Part shown: positions 43,079 to 52,898 of the stretch, piece by piece
How the letters are laid out: every line of letters begins with the position of its first letter
Position numbering within the stretch: position 1 is the stretch's first letter
DNA from: Acinetobacter gandensis
GTDB taxonomy: Bacteria; Pseudomonadota; Gammaproteobacteria; Pseudomonadales; Moraxellaceae
Assembly (NCBI RefSeq): GCF_001678755.1
Contig: NZ_LZDS01000023.1
Coordinates: 124,001 to 188,000 of the forward strand
Direction of reading: 5' to 3'
DNA length: 64,000 nucleotides
Position numbers and translations under genes: made by a program
The notes under the pieces: generated by a model
The model's input: the letters and a program-made list of their open reading frames with translations, nothing else
What the model was told of the DNA's origin: nothing
Databases searched by the model: none

Positions 43079-45067
43079 TTAATCGAGATCGATGCCAAAA
43101 TCTAAATTAATCGATTTTCTTTCGATTAACGCACTTTTTACCGTTTGTTGACGAGTTTTATAATGGGTTTCTAAGCTACATAAATTTCGGGTTAAATCAT
43201 TTAAGAAATAACTTTCTACTTTCCGCCCTTGCTCATCTACAGTTTCACGTGCCCAATGATTTAAGTTTTGCTTGGTCAGAATCAATTCATTCTGCGCACG
43301 TGTGAGGGCCACGTATAACACACGACGCTCTTCTTCGACTTCATCAAAATTACCTTGCGCGCGCGCATGTGGATATTGCCCCGGCGTCACATTTGCCACA
43401 TAGCAAACCTTTTGTTCTGTCCCTTTAGCAGAGTGAATGGTAATCAAAGTGACCACATCACTATCTGATTGCCGTTCAATTTCAGAAATAGACACAGGAT
43501 CGAGCACATACTCTTCCAGAAACTCACTGAGCTGTGTATGCTTTGATGCCAGTTGCTTAACCAAATCAAAATCACCCTGACGGCGGTTCCAATCTTTTTT
43601 ATAGTTTTCTGCCAATTGATCAGAAATCGCTTGAACAGCCAAGCTTACACATTCTTTGACCTGATCTTTCAACACCGACATTTGCTTCATCATCAAAATG
43701 GCTTGATCTGGGACTTTGCCAAATTTTTCTAGCTTTTCACTAATCGCCTGCGTTTCGGGATCAAGTAATATTTGCTGTGACAGTTTGCTCGCGCCGACAT
43801 CACCCACGCCATTCCACAGCGTCAGAAAACGCATCCATGCAATATCATCTAATGGATTCGCCACCACACGCAGTACACTCAGTAAGTCTTTTACATGGGC
43901 TGTTTCTAGTAGTTTCATACCACCAATAAAGCGATATGGCACATTTGCAGCGATACACGCCGCTTCAATATGTCGTGCAGCAAAACTAGAGCGCACTAAG
44001 ACCATGTGATCTGACCATTTACTACCTTCAAGGTAGTGTCGCTCTTTAATATCAATGGCAATCCATTTGGCTTCATCAAATTCATTTGGGAAAATGTGCA
44101 TTTTCGGCTTCACACCCTCCCCTCGATAAGCATCGAGTCTTTTGTCGTATTTGATTTCGCTTTCATCTAGCAACCAATTGGACAGGTCTAAAATTCCTTG
44201 GGTTGAACGATAATTTTTTTCGAGTTTGAAAATCTGTGCGTCGGGTACACGCTCTTTGAAATGATGAATATTTTCAAAATCTGCACCACGGAAACCGTAA
44301 ATGGACTGTGCATCATCGCCAACACAGAACAAACTGACACGTTCCTTTAATGGCTCAAGTAATGCCCATTGCAGTGGATTGGTATCCTGCATTTCATCGA
44401 CCAACATGTGGCGACAAATCGAAGCCACATAATCCACCAAACCATCTGACTCAGCTAAGGCTTTCGCGACAATCGCCAAGATATCGTCATAATCTAAAAA
44501 ACTACGCGCACGTTTACGGGCTTCGTATTCTTTCATGATATCCGCGATTTGATCTTTTAACGCAAAGTACTCAGGCATTTGCTTTTCCATGGCAATGCTG
44601 AGTTTCTGACGTGTATTCCGCGCAAAGGAATACAGATCACAAAGTTCTTTCGGCTTGGGCAAGTGATTGGGGTTTTTCTTATCATCACGACCACGAATCA
44701 GGCGGAACATCATGAGTTGATCATCACGATCAATAATCGAAAACTGTTCTAGACCAAAGGCTTTGGGAATGCGGCGTAATAGGTACATACAAAAGGTATG
44801 AAAAGTCGATGCTCTTAAACCTTTGGCCTGCTCACCAAGCGCAAGTTCAACACGCGCGACAATTTCACTGGCCGCACGGCGGGTAAAAGTCAAAATTTGA
44901 ATTTGATTGGCAGGCATGCCTTGATCAATTAAATAGGCAGCACGCGCCACGATGGTTTTGGTTTTACCACAACCTGCTCCTGCCAAAACCAAGCTATGCT
45001 GTGCTTCTGTTGTTGCGGCTTGTTTTTGTTGAGGATTTAATTCATCAATCAGGTTGGCTAAACTCAT
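43079..45067 (-). CDS. UvrD/Rep-like ATP-dependent DNA helicase
   Basis: Superfamily 1A helicase that unwinds DNA 3' to 5'. Motif Q (LNPQQKQAA) and motif I GAGCGKTKT (about 31-39) are followed by Ia LTFTRRAASEI, motif II VDEMQD (about 226), motif III GDDAQSIYGFRGA (about 252-264), NYRS in motif IV (about 284), motif V IHSAKGTE (about 550) and motif VI YVALTRAQNE (about 597). 662 residues; too divergent from the housekeeping UvrD of about 720 for me to assign its role. A second, accessory UvrD-type helicase in repair is most likely. Upstream of a gene on the other strand; no operon partner. Confidence 0.9.
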   Translation of the reverse strand: MSLANLIDELNPQQKQAATTEAQHSLVLAGAGCGKTKTIVARAAYLIDQGMPANQIQILTFTRRAASEIVARVELALGEQAKGLRASTFHTFCMYLLRRIPKAFGLEQFSIIDRDDQLMMFRLIRGRDDKKNPNHLPKPKELCDLYSFARNTRQKLSIAMEKQMPEYFALKDQIADIMKEYEARKRARSFLDYDDILAIVAKALAESDGLVDYVASICRHMLVDEMQDTNPLQWALLEPLKERVSLFCVGDDAQSIYGFRGADFENIHHFKERVPDAQIFKLEKNYRSTQGILDLSNWLLDESEIKYDKRLDAYRGEGVKPKMHIFPNEFDEAKWIAIDIKERHYLEGSKWSDHMVLVRSSFAARHIEAACIAANVPYRFIGGMKLLETAHVKDLLSVLRVVANPLDDIAWMRFLTLWNGVGDVGASKLSQQILLDPETQAISEKLEKFGKVPDQAILMMKQMSVLKDQVKECVSLAVQAISDQLAENYKKDWNRRQGDFDLVKQLASKHTQLSEFLEEYVLDPVSISEIERQSDSDVVTLITIHSAKGTEQKVCYVANVTPGQYPHARAQGNFDEVEEERRVLYVALTRAQNELILTKQNLNHWARETVDEQGRKVESYFLNDLTRNLCSLETHYKTRQQTVKSALIERKSINLDFGIDLD

Positions 45068-45164
45068 ATGTACTCATCATTTCATGGATAGGTATAGTTT
45101 AGCAGATTGAAAAAAAATACATGCTAATGTAGGATCAAAATTAAAACTAGAAAACGATAAGTTT

Positions 45165-45548
45165 ATGAAAAATTTTAAGCTAATTAACCATTTCCTTCAG
45201 CCAGTTTTATTACTCATAATATTTACAAATCATCCATCTTATGCAAAAAAATTGACTCAAACTGAATTTGATCACTTGATAAGTAAAAATAATCAGAAAG
45301 GAATTCAACTCCATGATGATCTAGCTGTAGCTCTAATTTCTGGCAATCATAAGCTTATATCCGATAATTTATGTGCAGCTTATAAAATGAGTAAAGCACA
45401 ATATGAAATTGCTTCAGAGAATTCTGAATTATTAAAAGCGAAACGGGCAAAAGAAAATGCAATAGAAAATATAAAAAACATTGAAAATATAATTCCAAAA
45501 AATCAAAAACCAATGGAAAAATATTGCAAAGATTTTCAACAAAATTAA
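45165..45548 (+). CDS. hypothetical exported protein (127 aa)
   Basis: Probable signal peptide (hydrophobic 12-24, ending PSYA near residue 27), then a helical, Lys/Glu/Asn-rich mature part ending with IENIIPKNQKPMEKYC. Strongly AT-rich compared with its neighbours. Two or three cysteines, no known motif. Its ribosome site is weak (GATAAG). Function unknown, and it may be recently acquired. Confidence 0.6.
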   Translation: MKNFKLINHFLQPVLLLIIFTNHPSYAKKLTQTEFDHLISKNNQKGIQLHDDLAVALISGNHKLISDNLCAAYKMSKAQYEIASENSELLKAKRAKENAIENIKNIENIIPKNQKPMEKYCKDFQQN

Positions 45549-45613
45549 TCATATTTTCTAACTATGATTATCTTAAAACTCACTAGATGCATGCATAAAT
45601 TTTACCTTGATTT

Positions 45614-46744
45614 TTATTTCAAACATCTCATCACATTTCTACAGCAATGTTCCAAATTTAGTTCCGCATATTTTAATGCATCCTCCAGCTTACAATCTGG
45701 TGGATTAATCCCAACAATCTGTGTGAAACCTAAATCATAGAGTTCTGCTATTTCCTCACCCACTAGACCAGTAAAGGCGATCACAGATTTATTATACTTT
45801 TTTGCAACTTGCGCCACACCAAATGGTGTTTTACCGAACTTGGTTTGATAATCAATTTTCCCTTCACCAGTGAGCACAAAATCTGCCTGTGCTATTTTTT
45901 CCTTCAACTGACTTTGTTCAATGACCAATTCCACACCTGATCGCATCGATGCACCTGCAAAAGCCATCAACCCAAAACCTAGTCCACCTGCAGCACCTGC
46001 ACCTGCTGCATCACGTAAAGCACAATCCAGAGTCGCTTCAACGACATCGGCATAATGACTGAGCTTCTGATCTAACTGACACACCATCTCCTGCGTTGCG
46101 CCTTTTTGCGGGCCAAAGATATAGGATGCACCATTTTCACCACATAATGGATTAATGACGTCGCTGGCAATGATGATCTCTGTATGCGTTAAACGTGAGT
46201 CGAGCTGCGTCAAATCAAGACTTTTAATTTGATCTAGACAACCACCACAAACTGCTACTTCCAAGCCATTTTCATCTAAAAATTGTGCCCCCAAGGCCTG
46301 CGCCATACCTGCACCGCCATCATTGGTCATACTCCCGCCCAAGCCAATGATAATTTTACTTACTCCGACGTCTAGAGCAGCCAGGATCATTTCGCCCGTA
46401 CCATAAGTGGACGTCAATAAAGGATTCCGCTGAGCAATATCCACAAGATGAATACCATTGGCTTTTGCCATTTCAATTACCGCAGTTTGCCCACCGTCAA
46501 TCAAACCGAAATACGTCGTCACACGTTGATTGGGCAAAGGACCTGTAAGCGCTATCGCCACTTTTTCACCGTGGCAAGCACTGAGTAACGCATCTACAGT
46601 TCCCTCACCACCATCTGCCATTGGCACAGCGATGACATTTGCATCTGGTATGAGCTTTAAAATTGCACGCTGCATCGCGTCACAGGCTTGTTGAGCACTC
46701 ATACTTTCTTTAAATGAATCGGGCGCAAGAACAAAAGTGGTCAT
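45614..46744 (-). CDS. glxK: glycerate kinase
   Basis: Phosphorylates glycerate (2- or 3-phospho product not resolved here), linking glyoxylate or tartronate breakdown to glycolysis. Family GarK/GlxK signatures: LAPDSFKESMSA at the N-terminus, VPMADGGEGTVDAL (about 40-53), IIGLGGSMTNDGGAGMAQALGA (about 131-152), GAAGGLGFGLMAF (about 256) and TGEGKIDYQTKFGK (about 291). 376 residues, standard. Monocistronic here, with no gcl/glxR neighbours. Confidence 0.93.
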   Translation of the reverse strand: MTTFVLAPDSFKESMSAQQACDAMQRAILKLIPDANVIAVPMADGGEGTVDALLSACHGEKVAIALTGPLPNQRVTTYFGLIDGGQTAVIEMAKANGIHLVDIAQRNPLLTSTYGTGEMILAALDVGVSKIIIGLGGSMTNDGGAGMAQALGAQFLDENGLEVAVCGGCLDQIKSLDLTQLDSRLTHTEIIIASDVINPLCGENGASYIFGPQKGATQEMVCQLDQKLSHYADVVEATLDCALRDAAGAGAAGGLGFGLMAFAGASMRSGVELVIEQSQLKEKIAQADFVLTGEGKIDYQTKFGKTPFGVAQVAKKYNKSVIAFTGLVGEEIAELYDLGFTQIVGINPPDCKLEDALKYAELNLEHCCRNVMRCLK

Positions 46745-46827
46745 CTAAATGCTCAAAATAAAACTTGTCCTCAACCATAACGGTTTTAAAATAGCAGGTA
46801 TATCTAAAAACATCAGAAAGGCTCGAA

Positions 46828-47277
46828 ATGTCACGAATCAATCTAGGTCAGTCTGCACCTGAGCTATATAAAAAAGTCGCAGAACTTGATGCACTGGCAA
46901 TGCAAAAAATAAATGAAGCAGGCCTAAGTGAAGGACTAGCTCATTTACTCAAATTACGTGCATCCCAAATCAACGAATGTGCATTCTGTATTCGCATGCA
47001 TGCGCAAGATGCACTTAAAACAGGTGAAAGCATTGAACGTATTAGCCTACTGAATGCATGGCGTGAAACAGCGTACTACGATGAAAAAGAACGTGCGGCT
47101 TTAAGCTTGATCGAAGCGATTACATTGATTGCCGAAGGCCAAGTTCCTGATGCAGTTTATGAAGATGCCTTGCCATTTTTAACGGATGATCAAATCAGTG
47201 CGATTGAATGGCTCGCAATTGTCATTAACACATGGAATCGTATCGCCATTAGTAGCCGCTATAGCGTGAAACCTTAA
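46828..47277 (+). CDS. carboxymuconolactone decarboxylase/AhpD-family protein
   Basis: Alpha-helical CMD fold protein of the AhpD-like subgroup: the thiol redox motif CAFCIRMHAQDA (Cys-x-x-Cys then His, about 51-62), preceded by LLKLRASQINE. These proteins act as peroxide-linked alkylhydroperoxidase-like reductases with thiols. 149 residues. Good AAGG ribosome site. No ahpC is nearby. The precise substrate is unknown. Confidence 0.9.
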   Translation: MSRINLGQSAPELYKKVAELDALAMQKINEAGLSEGLAHLLKLRASQINECAFCIRMHAQDALKTGESIERISLLNAWRETAYYDEKERAALSLIEAITLIAEGQVPDAVYEDALPFLTDDQISAIEWLAIVINTWNRIAISSRYSVKP

Positions 47278-47299
47278 CGGGTTGCACATTTCAAGTGAA

Positions 47300-47331
47300 T
47301 AAAAAAAGAGTGCTGAGGCACTCTTTTTTAT
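47300..47331. terminator. terminator between convergent genes
   Basis: AAAAGAGTGC-tga-GGCACTCTTTTTT hairpin between the CMD gene and the HdeD gene (opposite strands), usable by both. Confidence 0.85.
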
Positions 47332-47351
47332 TTATAGGATCCGCAAGTAGT

Positions 47352-47924
47352 TTACTGCTCTGCCGAGCTTTTCGGTACTTCACGTCGAATATAAGAAGCC
47401 AAAGTAAGGTAGTTGACCCCTTGGAATAAAATATCAACCGCCAAGAATAATCCTAATACCCAAAATGGCGCATCAGGTGACATCAAAATAATAACACCTG
47501 TCACCAAAGTTAAAATGCCTGAAAAGAGTGTCCAACCCCAACCTTGAAAGGCACGGAATAACAGCGCATTAAAAATACGAATCACACCAGCGATGATTAA
47601 TATAATGGCCAATATATTGGTGAGGACAATCGCTGTTTTAACCGGTGTACTAAAAGCATAATAGCCTGCAATGAGGTACAACACCCCAAACAAAGCCCAA
47701 AACCAACGATAACCACCTTCAAATATTTTAAATGCAGCTATGAAATGGATAATCCCACCAAGCATCATTAATGCACCGAAAATATAAATCACGGTGAGTG
47801 TCGCAAATGGCAAAGCTGCCAAAAGTACAATACCGAAAACCACCAACAAAGCTCCTAAACCGAGATACCACTTACGGTTTTCATGGAGCTGACTGCGAAC
47901 TAAATCGTTGCCTACTGTTCTCAT
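47352..47924 (-). CDS. HdeD-family membrane protein
   Basis: Six hydrophobic helices in paired arrangement (for example LGALLVVFGIVLLAALPFA, then ALMMLGGIIHFIAAF and ALFGVLYLIAGYYAF), the pattern of the HdeD/DUF308 family associated with acid-stress tolerance in enterics. The TTG at 47936 is in frame, but the ATG at 47924, preceded by GAG, is better (190 residues). The three DnaA boxes at 48002-48050 lie upstream of this gene. Role in this organism is unproven. Confidence 0.82.
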   Translation of the reverse strand: MRTVGNDLVRSQLHENRKWYLGLGALLVVFGIVLLAALPFATLTVIYIFGALMMLGGIIHFIAAFKIFEGGYRWFWALFGVLYLIAGYYAFSTPVKTAIVLTNILAIILIIAGVIRIFNALLFRAFQGWGWTLFSGILTLVTGVIILMSPDAPFWVLGLFLAVDILFQGVNYLTLASYIRREVPKSSAEQ

Positions 47925-48001
47925 ATTTATTCTCAAGTTGATTGTTATTCATTTGATTATGCAGACAAATGATGAAGAGAAATGTAAGAAAAGTGCAAAT
48001 C

Positions 48002-48050
48002 TTATCCACATAAACACCCTCATCTGTGGATAAAATCGACGTTATCCACA
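48002..48050. other. cluster of three perfect DnaA boxes
   Basis: TTATCCACA at 48002-48010 and 48042-48050, and its reverse complement TGTGGATAA at 48025-48033. Gaps are 14 and 8 bp, in a 49-bp block between HdeD and the metallopeptidase-like gene. Three exact 9-mers this close are unlikely by chance, so DnaA should bind here. Confidence 0.7.
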
Positions 48051-48809
48051 TTATTTTAGCCATCCCACCTCGAGCGCCGTCGCTTCATTAATAACGGTTT
48101 GCTTCAAAGAATCAGGCATCTTACTTTGTATTTTGGATGTCGGAATATGCCCTGCCATTAACTCTGCTTGTGCCTGAGGAAATAGGGGTTGTTGATTGGG
48201 TGCAGCATAACCAAGCGGAAAAATTGGTTGACCTGTCGCCAAATCATATTTATCCGTCGCACCGAAGGCATGCAGTAATTCATGCACCAATACAATTTTA
48301 TTTTGCTCCGACTGCTTCGCTGAAGCAAACAAATTCACCGAGCCGATGCGACCATTTTCCAAAGCAGTTGAGTGCTTTAATTCTCTGGTTGATTTCGGAT
48401 CGTAATAATTTAAAAACAATGTGACACTGGGTGCGCCATCGCCACTTTCATGCTGTTTCCACGCATAATAGCGAAACTTTAGACTCCATAAAATGACATC
48501 AAACATTCCAGCATGATCTGGAACTTTAGGCGCTAATGAGTAAATTTCACGGCCTAACTTGAAATAAAAATAGGTAGGTTTCCCACGGTATTGTTGTGCA
48601 GCTTGTTGCAAAAATTGTTGTGCTGAAAGTAGATCGCTTTCTTTTAAATTTCTAATATAGGTTTGGGTACTTTCCAATCCATCTGCATTGATCGGATGTA
48701 AAAGCACAAAGACTGGTTTGCTCCAATCTTGATTTTTATCACGATAGGCATTCACTGCTACAATCAATAAGATGATGAGTAAGCACAATACTCGAATTTT
48801 TTTCCACAT
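48051..48809 (-). CDS. metzincin-like putative zinc peptidase (252 aa)
   Basis: N-terminal single membrane anchor (about 5-20) with the rest probably periplasmic. The motif HELLHAFGATD (His176, Glu177, His180, Gly183, Asp186) is the HExxHxxGxxD zinc-binding consensus of metzincin-type peptidases in which Asp replaces the third His. A methionine at about 218 in AELMAGHIP could supply the Met-turn. I cannot name the family. Starts 3 bp after the NYN gene stop, so they are co-transcribed. Confidence 0.6.
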   Translation of the reverse strand: MWKKIRVLCLLIILLIVAVNAYRDKNQDWSKPVFVLLHPINADGLESTQTYIRNLKESDLLSAQQFLQQAAQQYRGKPTYFYFKLGREIYSLAPKVPDHAGMFDVILWSLKFRYYAWKQHESGDGAPSVTLFLNYYDPKSTRELKHSTALENGRIGSVNLFASAKQSEQNKIVLVHELLHAFGATDKYDLATGQPIFPLGYAAPNQQPLFPQAQAELMAGHIPTSKIQSKMPDSLKQTVINEATALEVGWLK

Positions 48810-48812
48810 AAT

Positions 48813-49631
48813 TTAATTACTTTGTTTTTTGATTTTTCTTAAATACATTTGGCTAAATTCTATTTTTGTCTCAAATAAATTAAGCGTTTTGATTAAACCT
48901 GAAAGCTTAGCACGTCCATAGTTACGTGAATCAAAATCAGGTTTTACTGCACTAATATACTGCCCAACCATGCTCAAATTCGCCCAGCCATTTTCATCTG
49001 CATTATCTTTCACTGCTTTATAAATTAAATTTAAAGTCGCTCTATCAATAGTATCAGCAACTGTATTTTCTTTAGTTTGTGCAGATATTTTAGACTCAAT
49101 ATTGTTGACATCTTTCTTCATTGCAACAGATAGTAATTCATCCTCATCTATGCTTTTTACATCAATATCACTTGTTAAATTTTCGACATAGATAAATTTG
49201 TCACAGGCTTTTTTAAATGCTTCTGGTGTTGTCTTTTTCCCAAAACCATAAACACTCAAACCATTCTCACGAATTCGAGATGCCAAAGGCGTAAAATCAC
49301 TATCACTGGACACAATACAGAAACCATCTAAAGCTCCTGCATATAACAAATCCATCGCATCAATAATCAAAATCATATCGGTTGCGTCTTTACCTTTGGT
49401 ATAGGCAAATTGCTGTACGGGTGTGATCGCATGCGGAAGTAAAACATCACGCCAATTTTTTAGCGTTTCGCTGCTCCAATCCCCATAAACTCGTTTAACA
49501 CTGGCAATTCCATATTTTGCAACCTCTTCTAATACGGAAGGAATAGCATTTATTGAAGAGTTATCCGCATCTATGAGTACAGCAAACTTTTTTGTTTGAA
49601 TTTCCACTATTTCCCCAATCATTTTTATCAT
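48813..49631 (-). CDS. NYN-domain putative ribonuclease with C-terminal LOTUS-like domain
   Basis: The NYN domain (about 12-150) is a PIN-like fold. Its acidic residues are visible in AVLIDADNSS, GKDATDMILIIDAMDLLYAG and VSSDSDFTPLASRIRENG, the usual metal-binding positions. A linker and a C-terminal domain of about 75 residues (from NLIYKAVKDN, with WANLSMVGQYISAVKPDF) fit the OST-HTH/LOTUS winged helix that binds RNA. 272 residues. More AT-rich than topA upstream. Together these suggest an RNA-cleaving or RNA-processing enzyme; the target is unknown. Confidence 0.82.
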   Translation of the reverse strand: MIKMIGEIVEIQTKKFAVLIDADNSSINAIPSVLEEVAKYGIASVKRVYGDWSSETLKNWRDVLLPHAITPVQQFAYTKGKDATDMILIIDAMDLLYAGALDGFCIVSSDSDFTPLASRIRENGLSVYGFGKKTTPEAFKKACDKFIYVENLTSDIDVKSIDEDELLSVAMKKDVNNIESKISAQTKENTVADTIDRATLNLIYKAVKDNADENGWANLSMVGQYISAVKPDFDSRNYGRAKLSGLIKTLNLFETKIEFSQMYLRKIKKQSN

Positions 49632-49654
49632 TTAAATTTTGATTAATTCTGACA

Positions 49655-49686
49655 TAAAAAATGCCGACCGAAGTCAGCATTTTATT
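49655..49686 (-). terminator. topA terminator
   Basis: AAATGC-cGACC-gaa-gtcaGCATTTTA stem downstream of the topA stop, T-run on the minus side. Confidence 0.7.
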
Positions 49687-49697
49687 GATTTTAAAGC

Positions 49698-52340
49698 TTA
49701 AGCCTCAACCCACTTACCATCTTGGTACACCAAAGACCATTTGGTTTGTTTGCCTTCCGCATTTTCAGAACCAATATATTGCGCTTGATTCTTACGGCTA
49801 AACTTCACCAAGGTTGGGTTGCCTTCAGGGTCGACATCTGGCGCTTGTAAAATAAATTGATATTTCGGATCAAGCTGCTCAGCTACACTACGGAGTTCCG
49901 ACACTTTCGGCGCACGTGTTTCACGTACTTTCGGGAACTTACTTGCCGCTAAGAATAAGCCTGCAGCACCATCACGAAGTACAAAGAAGTCATCATGTTT
50001 GGTTGAACGTAGATGTTCCATTTTGATTGGGTCGACACGTGGAGGCGCTGGTTGGCCACTTTTCAATACTTTGCGGGTGTTATCACAGCTATTGCAGGCA
50101 AAGTAAGGACCAAAACGGCCCGTTTTGAGCTGCATTTCGCCATCACACTTATCACATGGAATGGTTGGGCCATCGTAGCCTTTAATTTTGAACTCACCTT
50201 CTTCGAGTTCAAAACCAGCACAATCTGGGTTATTACCACAGACATGTAACTTACGACCACCATCAATCACATAGCTATCCATGGCTGTTTCACAGATTGG
50301 ACAACGCTTTTTCGACATCAAGTCAGCCGTTTCCGCAGCATCATCATCAGACAGTGCTGCTAAAGATTCGACAGGTGTTAAGTTCAATGTGCCCTTACAA
50401 CGCTCTTTAGGAGGTAAGTTATAACCCGAACAACCTAAGAATACGCCTGTTGTACCTGTACGAATCTGCATTGGACGGTCACATTCTTTACAGTGTACTG
50501 CATCTACTTCTACAGGCTGATTACGGCGCATGCCATTTTCACCTTGTGCTGTAGTCAAACGTGTTTTGAAATCCCCATAGAAACTATTGAGCAGCTCTTT
50601 CCAATTACGATCACCATCCGCGACTTTATCCAACTGACCTTCTAAATCGGCGGTAAAGGCATAGTTCATCAAGTTATTGAAGTTTTCATCGAGACGGTCT
50701 GTCACGATTTCACCCATTTTCTCGGCAAACAAACGACGGTTATCAAGTTTTACATAACCACGGTCTTGAATGGTTGAGATAATCGCTGCATAGGTCGATG
50801 GACGACCGATGCCTTTTTTCTCAAGTTCTTTAACCAATGACGCTTCGGTAAAGCGTGCAGGTGGTTTTGTGAAATGTTGCGATGGATCTAATTTTTCAAG
50901 TTTCAGTACTTCACCCACTTTCACCGCAGGCAAGAGTACATCATCATCCGATTTATTTTGACCACGAACTTTGGTGAAACCATCGAATACCAAGGTACGA
51001 CCTTTGGCTTTGAGTTCTACACCATTGGCATCTACTAAAATGGTCGATGATAAATATTCCGCTGGTGTCATCTGACATGCCACAAACTGACGCCAAATCA
51101 AGTCATACAAGCGCTGTGCATCACGTTCAGCACCTGCCAATTGGTCGCCTTTTAGCGCCACATTTGACGGACGAATCGCTTCATGGGCTTCTTGGGCACC
51201 CGCTTTGTTGCCATAACGGTTTGGCTTCGCCGGCAGATATTTTTGACCAAATTCAGACTCAATATGACCACGTACCATATTGACTGCATCATCACTCAAG
51301 AAAGTTGAGTCTGTACGCATATAGGTAATGAAACCCGCTTCATACAAGCGCTGTGCCAACATCATGGTTTTCTTCACAGAAAAACCAAGACGGGTACTTG
51401 CAGCCTGTTGTAAAGTCGACGTGATGTAAGGCGCACTCGGATTAACCTTAGTTGGCTTATCTTCACGAGTCGTTACCGTATAATCAGCATCTTTAATCAG
51501 ATTTAGAAGCGCATCTGTTTCAGCTTTATTGTGTAATTTTAAAGTCTTGCCGTTTTGCTTCACCGCTTCAAGACGAATATCATCTTTCTTAGCTTTGGTA
51601 TCTGCAAAAACTTGCCAAAATTCTTCAGGAATGAAAGCACGAATTTCACGTTCACGCTCAACTACCAGCTTCACCGCAACGGACTGTACACGACCAGCTG
51701 AAAGACCACGGGCAATTTTTTCCCACAACAATGGTGAGATCATAAAGCCCACAATACGGTCTAAGAAGCGACGTGCTTGCTGTGCATTGACTTTATCTGT
51801 ATCGAGGCGAGAAGGATGTTTAAAGGCTTCTTGGATCGCATTTTTAGTGATTTCGTTGAACACCACACGTTGATAACGTGAGTCATCCCCGCCAATCACT
51901 TCTTTTAAATGCCATGCAATCGCTTCCCCTTCTCTATCCATATCCGTTGCGAGATAGACTTCATCGACTTGCGATGCCAATTTTTTCAGTTCTGCAACTA
52001 CATGTTCTTTGCCTGGAAGCACTTCGTATTGAGCTTTCCAGTCGTTTTCAGGGTCGACGCCCATACGGTTGACCAAAGCTTTTTGTGCTTTTTTTGCTTT
52101 TTCAGCTTCAGTCAATTTGGTACGCGTCGCTGGTTTTTTCTCTGCTGTTTTTGCAGAGCCACCAGTTGGTAAATCACGGACATGACCCACCGAAGATTTT
52201 ACGATGTAGTCAGAACCCAAATATTTATTGATTGTTTTCGCTTTAGCAGGCGATTCCACAATCACTAACGCACGCTTTTTCCCAGCATCGGAAGATTTTG
52301 CTGTGGTACTTTTAGATGTAGACCGAGGAGCGTTCGCCAT
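49698..52340 (-). CDS. topA: DNA topoisomerase I
   Basis: Type IA topoisomerase relaxing negative supercoils. The TOPRIM domain begins [19 protein letters not shown] (about 24-42) with the DMDREGEA acidic triad (about 133-140). The active-site Tyr is in [10 protein letters not shown] (about 340), and [20 protein letters not shown] follows the cap. Three C-terminal C4 zinc ribbons can be counted (starting at [16 protein letters not shown] and CDKCDGEM). 880 residues, normal. The N-terminus has a basic, low-complexity extension. A LOTUS/NYN gene lies downstream in the same direction. Confidence 0.96.
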   Translation of the reverse strand: MANAPRSTSKSTTAKSSDAGKKRALVIVESPAKAKTINKYLGSDYIVKSSVGHVRDLPTGGSAKTAEKKPATRTKLTEAEKAKKAQKALVNRMGVDPENDWKAQYEVLPGKEHVVAELKKLASQVDEVYLATDMDREGEAIAWHLKEVIGGDDSRYQRVVFNEITKNAIQEAFKHPSRLDTDKVNAQQARRFLDRIVGFMISPLLWEKIARGLSAGRVQSVAVKLVVEREREIRAFIPEEFWQVFADTKAKKDDIRLEAVKQNGKTLKLHNKAETDALLNLIKDADYTVTTREDKPTKVNPSAPYITSTLQQAASTRLGFSVKKTMMLAQRLYEAGFITYMRTDSTFLSDDAVNMVRGHIESEFGQKYLPAKPNRYGNKAGAQEAHEAIRPSNVALKGDQLAGAERDAQRLYDLIWRQFVACQMTPAEYLSSTILVDANGVELKAKGRTLVFDGFTKVRGQNKSDDDVLLPAVKVGEVLKLEKLDPSQHFTKPPARFTEASLVKELEKKGIGRPSTYAAIISTIQDRGYVKLDNRRLFAEKMGEIVTDRLDENFNNLMNYAFTADLEGQLDKVADGDRNWKELLNSFYGDFKTRLTTAQGENGMRRNQPVEVDAVHCKECDRPMQIRTGTTGVFLGCSGYNLPPKERCKGTLNLTPVESLAALSDDDAAETADLMSKKRCPICETAMDSYVIDGGRKLHVCGNNPDCAGFELEEGEFKIKGYDGPTIPCDKCDGEMQLKTGRFGPYFACNSCDNTRKVLKSGQPAPPRVDPIKMEHLRSTKHDDFFVLRDGAAGLFLAASKFPKVRETRAPKVSELRSVAEQLDPKYQFILQAPDVDPEGNPTLVKFSRKNQAQYIGSENAEGKQTKWSLVYQDGKWVEA

Positions 52341-52378
52341 AGTTAACCATCATTCCTGTTTAATAGGTATTTTAAAAT

Positions 52379-52828
52379 TTAAAGTTCAGCCAATGAATGT
52401 AGAAATGCTTTCATATCATCAAGCTGGGTAGCTCTTAAGTCAGATTCTTCGTTCCAATAGAGTCCTACACAGTTTGCCTGCATATCAATAGCATAAATGC
52501 CCTTTAATGTAATGGGTAAGTCTTTAAACTTATCATCACCATAGACAAGTTCAAGTTTGTCATCCACCACCAAAGCTCGCATTAAAGGCAAGCGCGCATC
52601 TGGAATAAGCACACTATAATATGCCACCATACTGGCACGATTTTCCGATGCCTTTGGAATCTTGGTCCAATCAGGAGCAGCCACTAGACGCGGATGTAAA
52701 CTCATTTTTCGAGCTTTTTCACGCATGATGCCTAAAGCTTTTTCTCTTGGATTTACTCGTAGCCCAAAAATTGACCCAAGTACAAAGACTACAATAAAAA
52801 CGGTAACCCAGATTCCAGTATTTTCCAT
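52379..52828 (-). CDS. membrane-anchored hypothetical protein (149 aa)
   Basis: One N-terminal helix (about 6-22) and a soluble domain of about 120 residues with no recognised motif. ENRASMVAYYSVLIPDARLPLMRAL and GIYAIDMQANCVGLYWNEESDLRA may be strands of one domain. The pattern resembles small gammaproteobacterial proteins sometimes annotated as YajC-like, which I do not support. It lies directly upstream of topA in the same direction, 38 bp away, so it may be co-transcribed. Confidence 0.65.
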   Translation of the reverse strand: MENTGIWVTVFIVVFVLGSIFGLRVNPREKALGIMREKARKMSLHPRLVAAPDWTKIPKASENRASMVAYYSVLIPDARLPLMRALVVDDKLELVYGDDKFKDLPITLKGIYAIDMQANCVGLYWNEESDLRATQLDDMKAFLHSLAEL

Positions 52829-52898
52829 AGCACAACCTTTATATTCCTTTATTAGAGTTGCATAAGCACAATATAAAACGCAAGTTCACTCGATAAAA

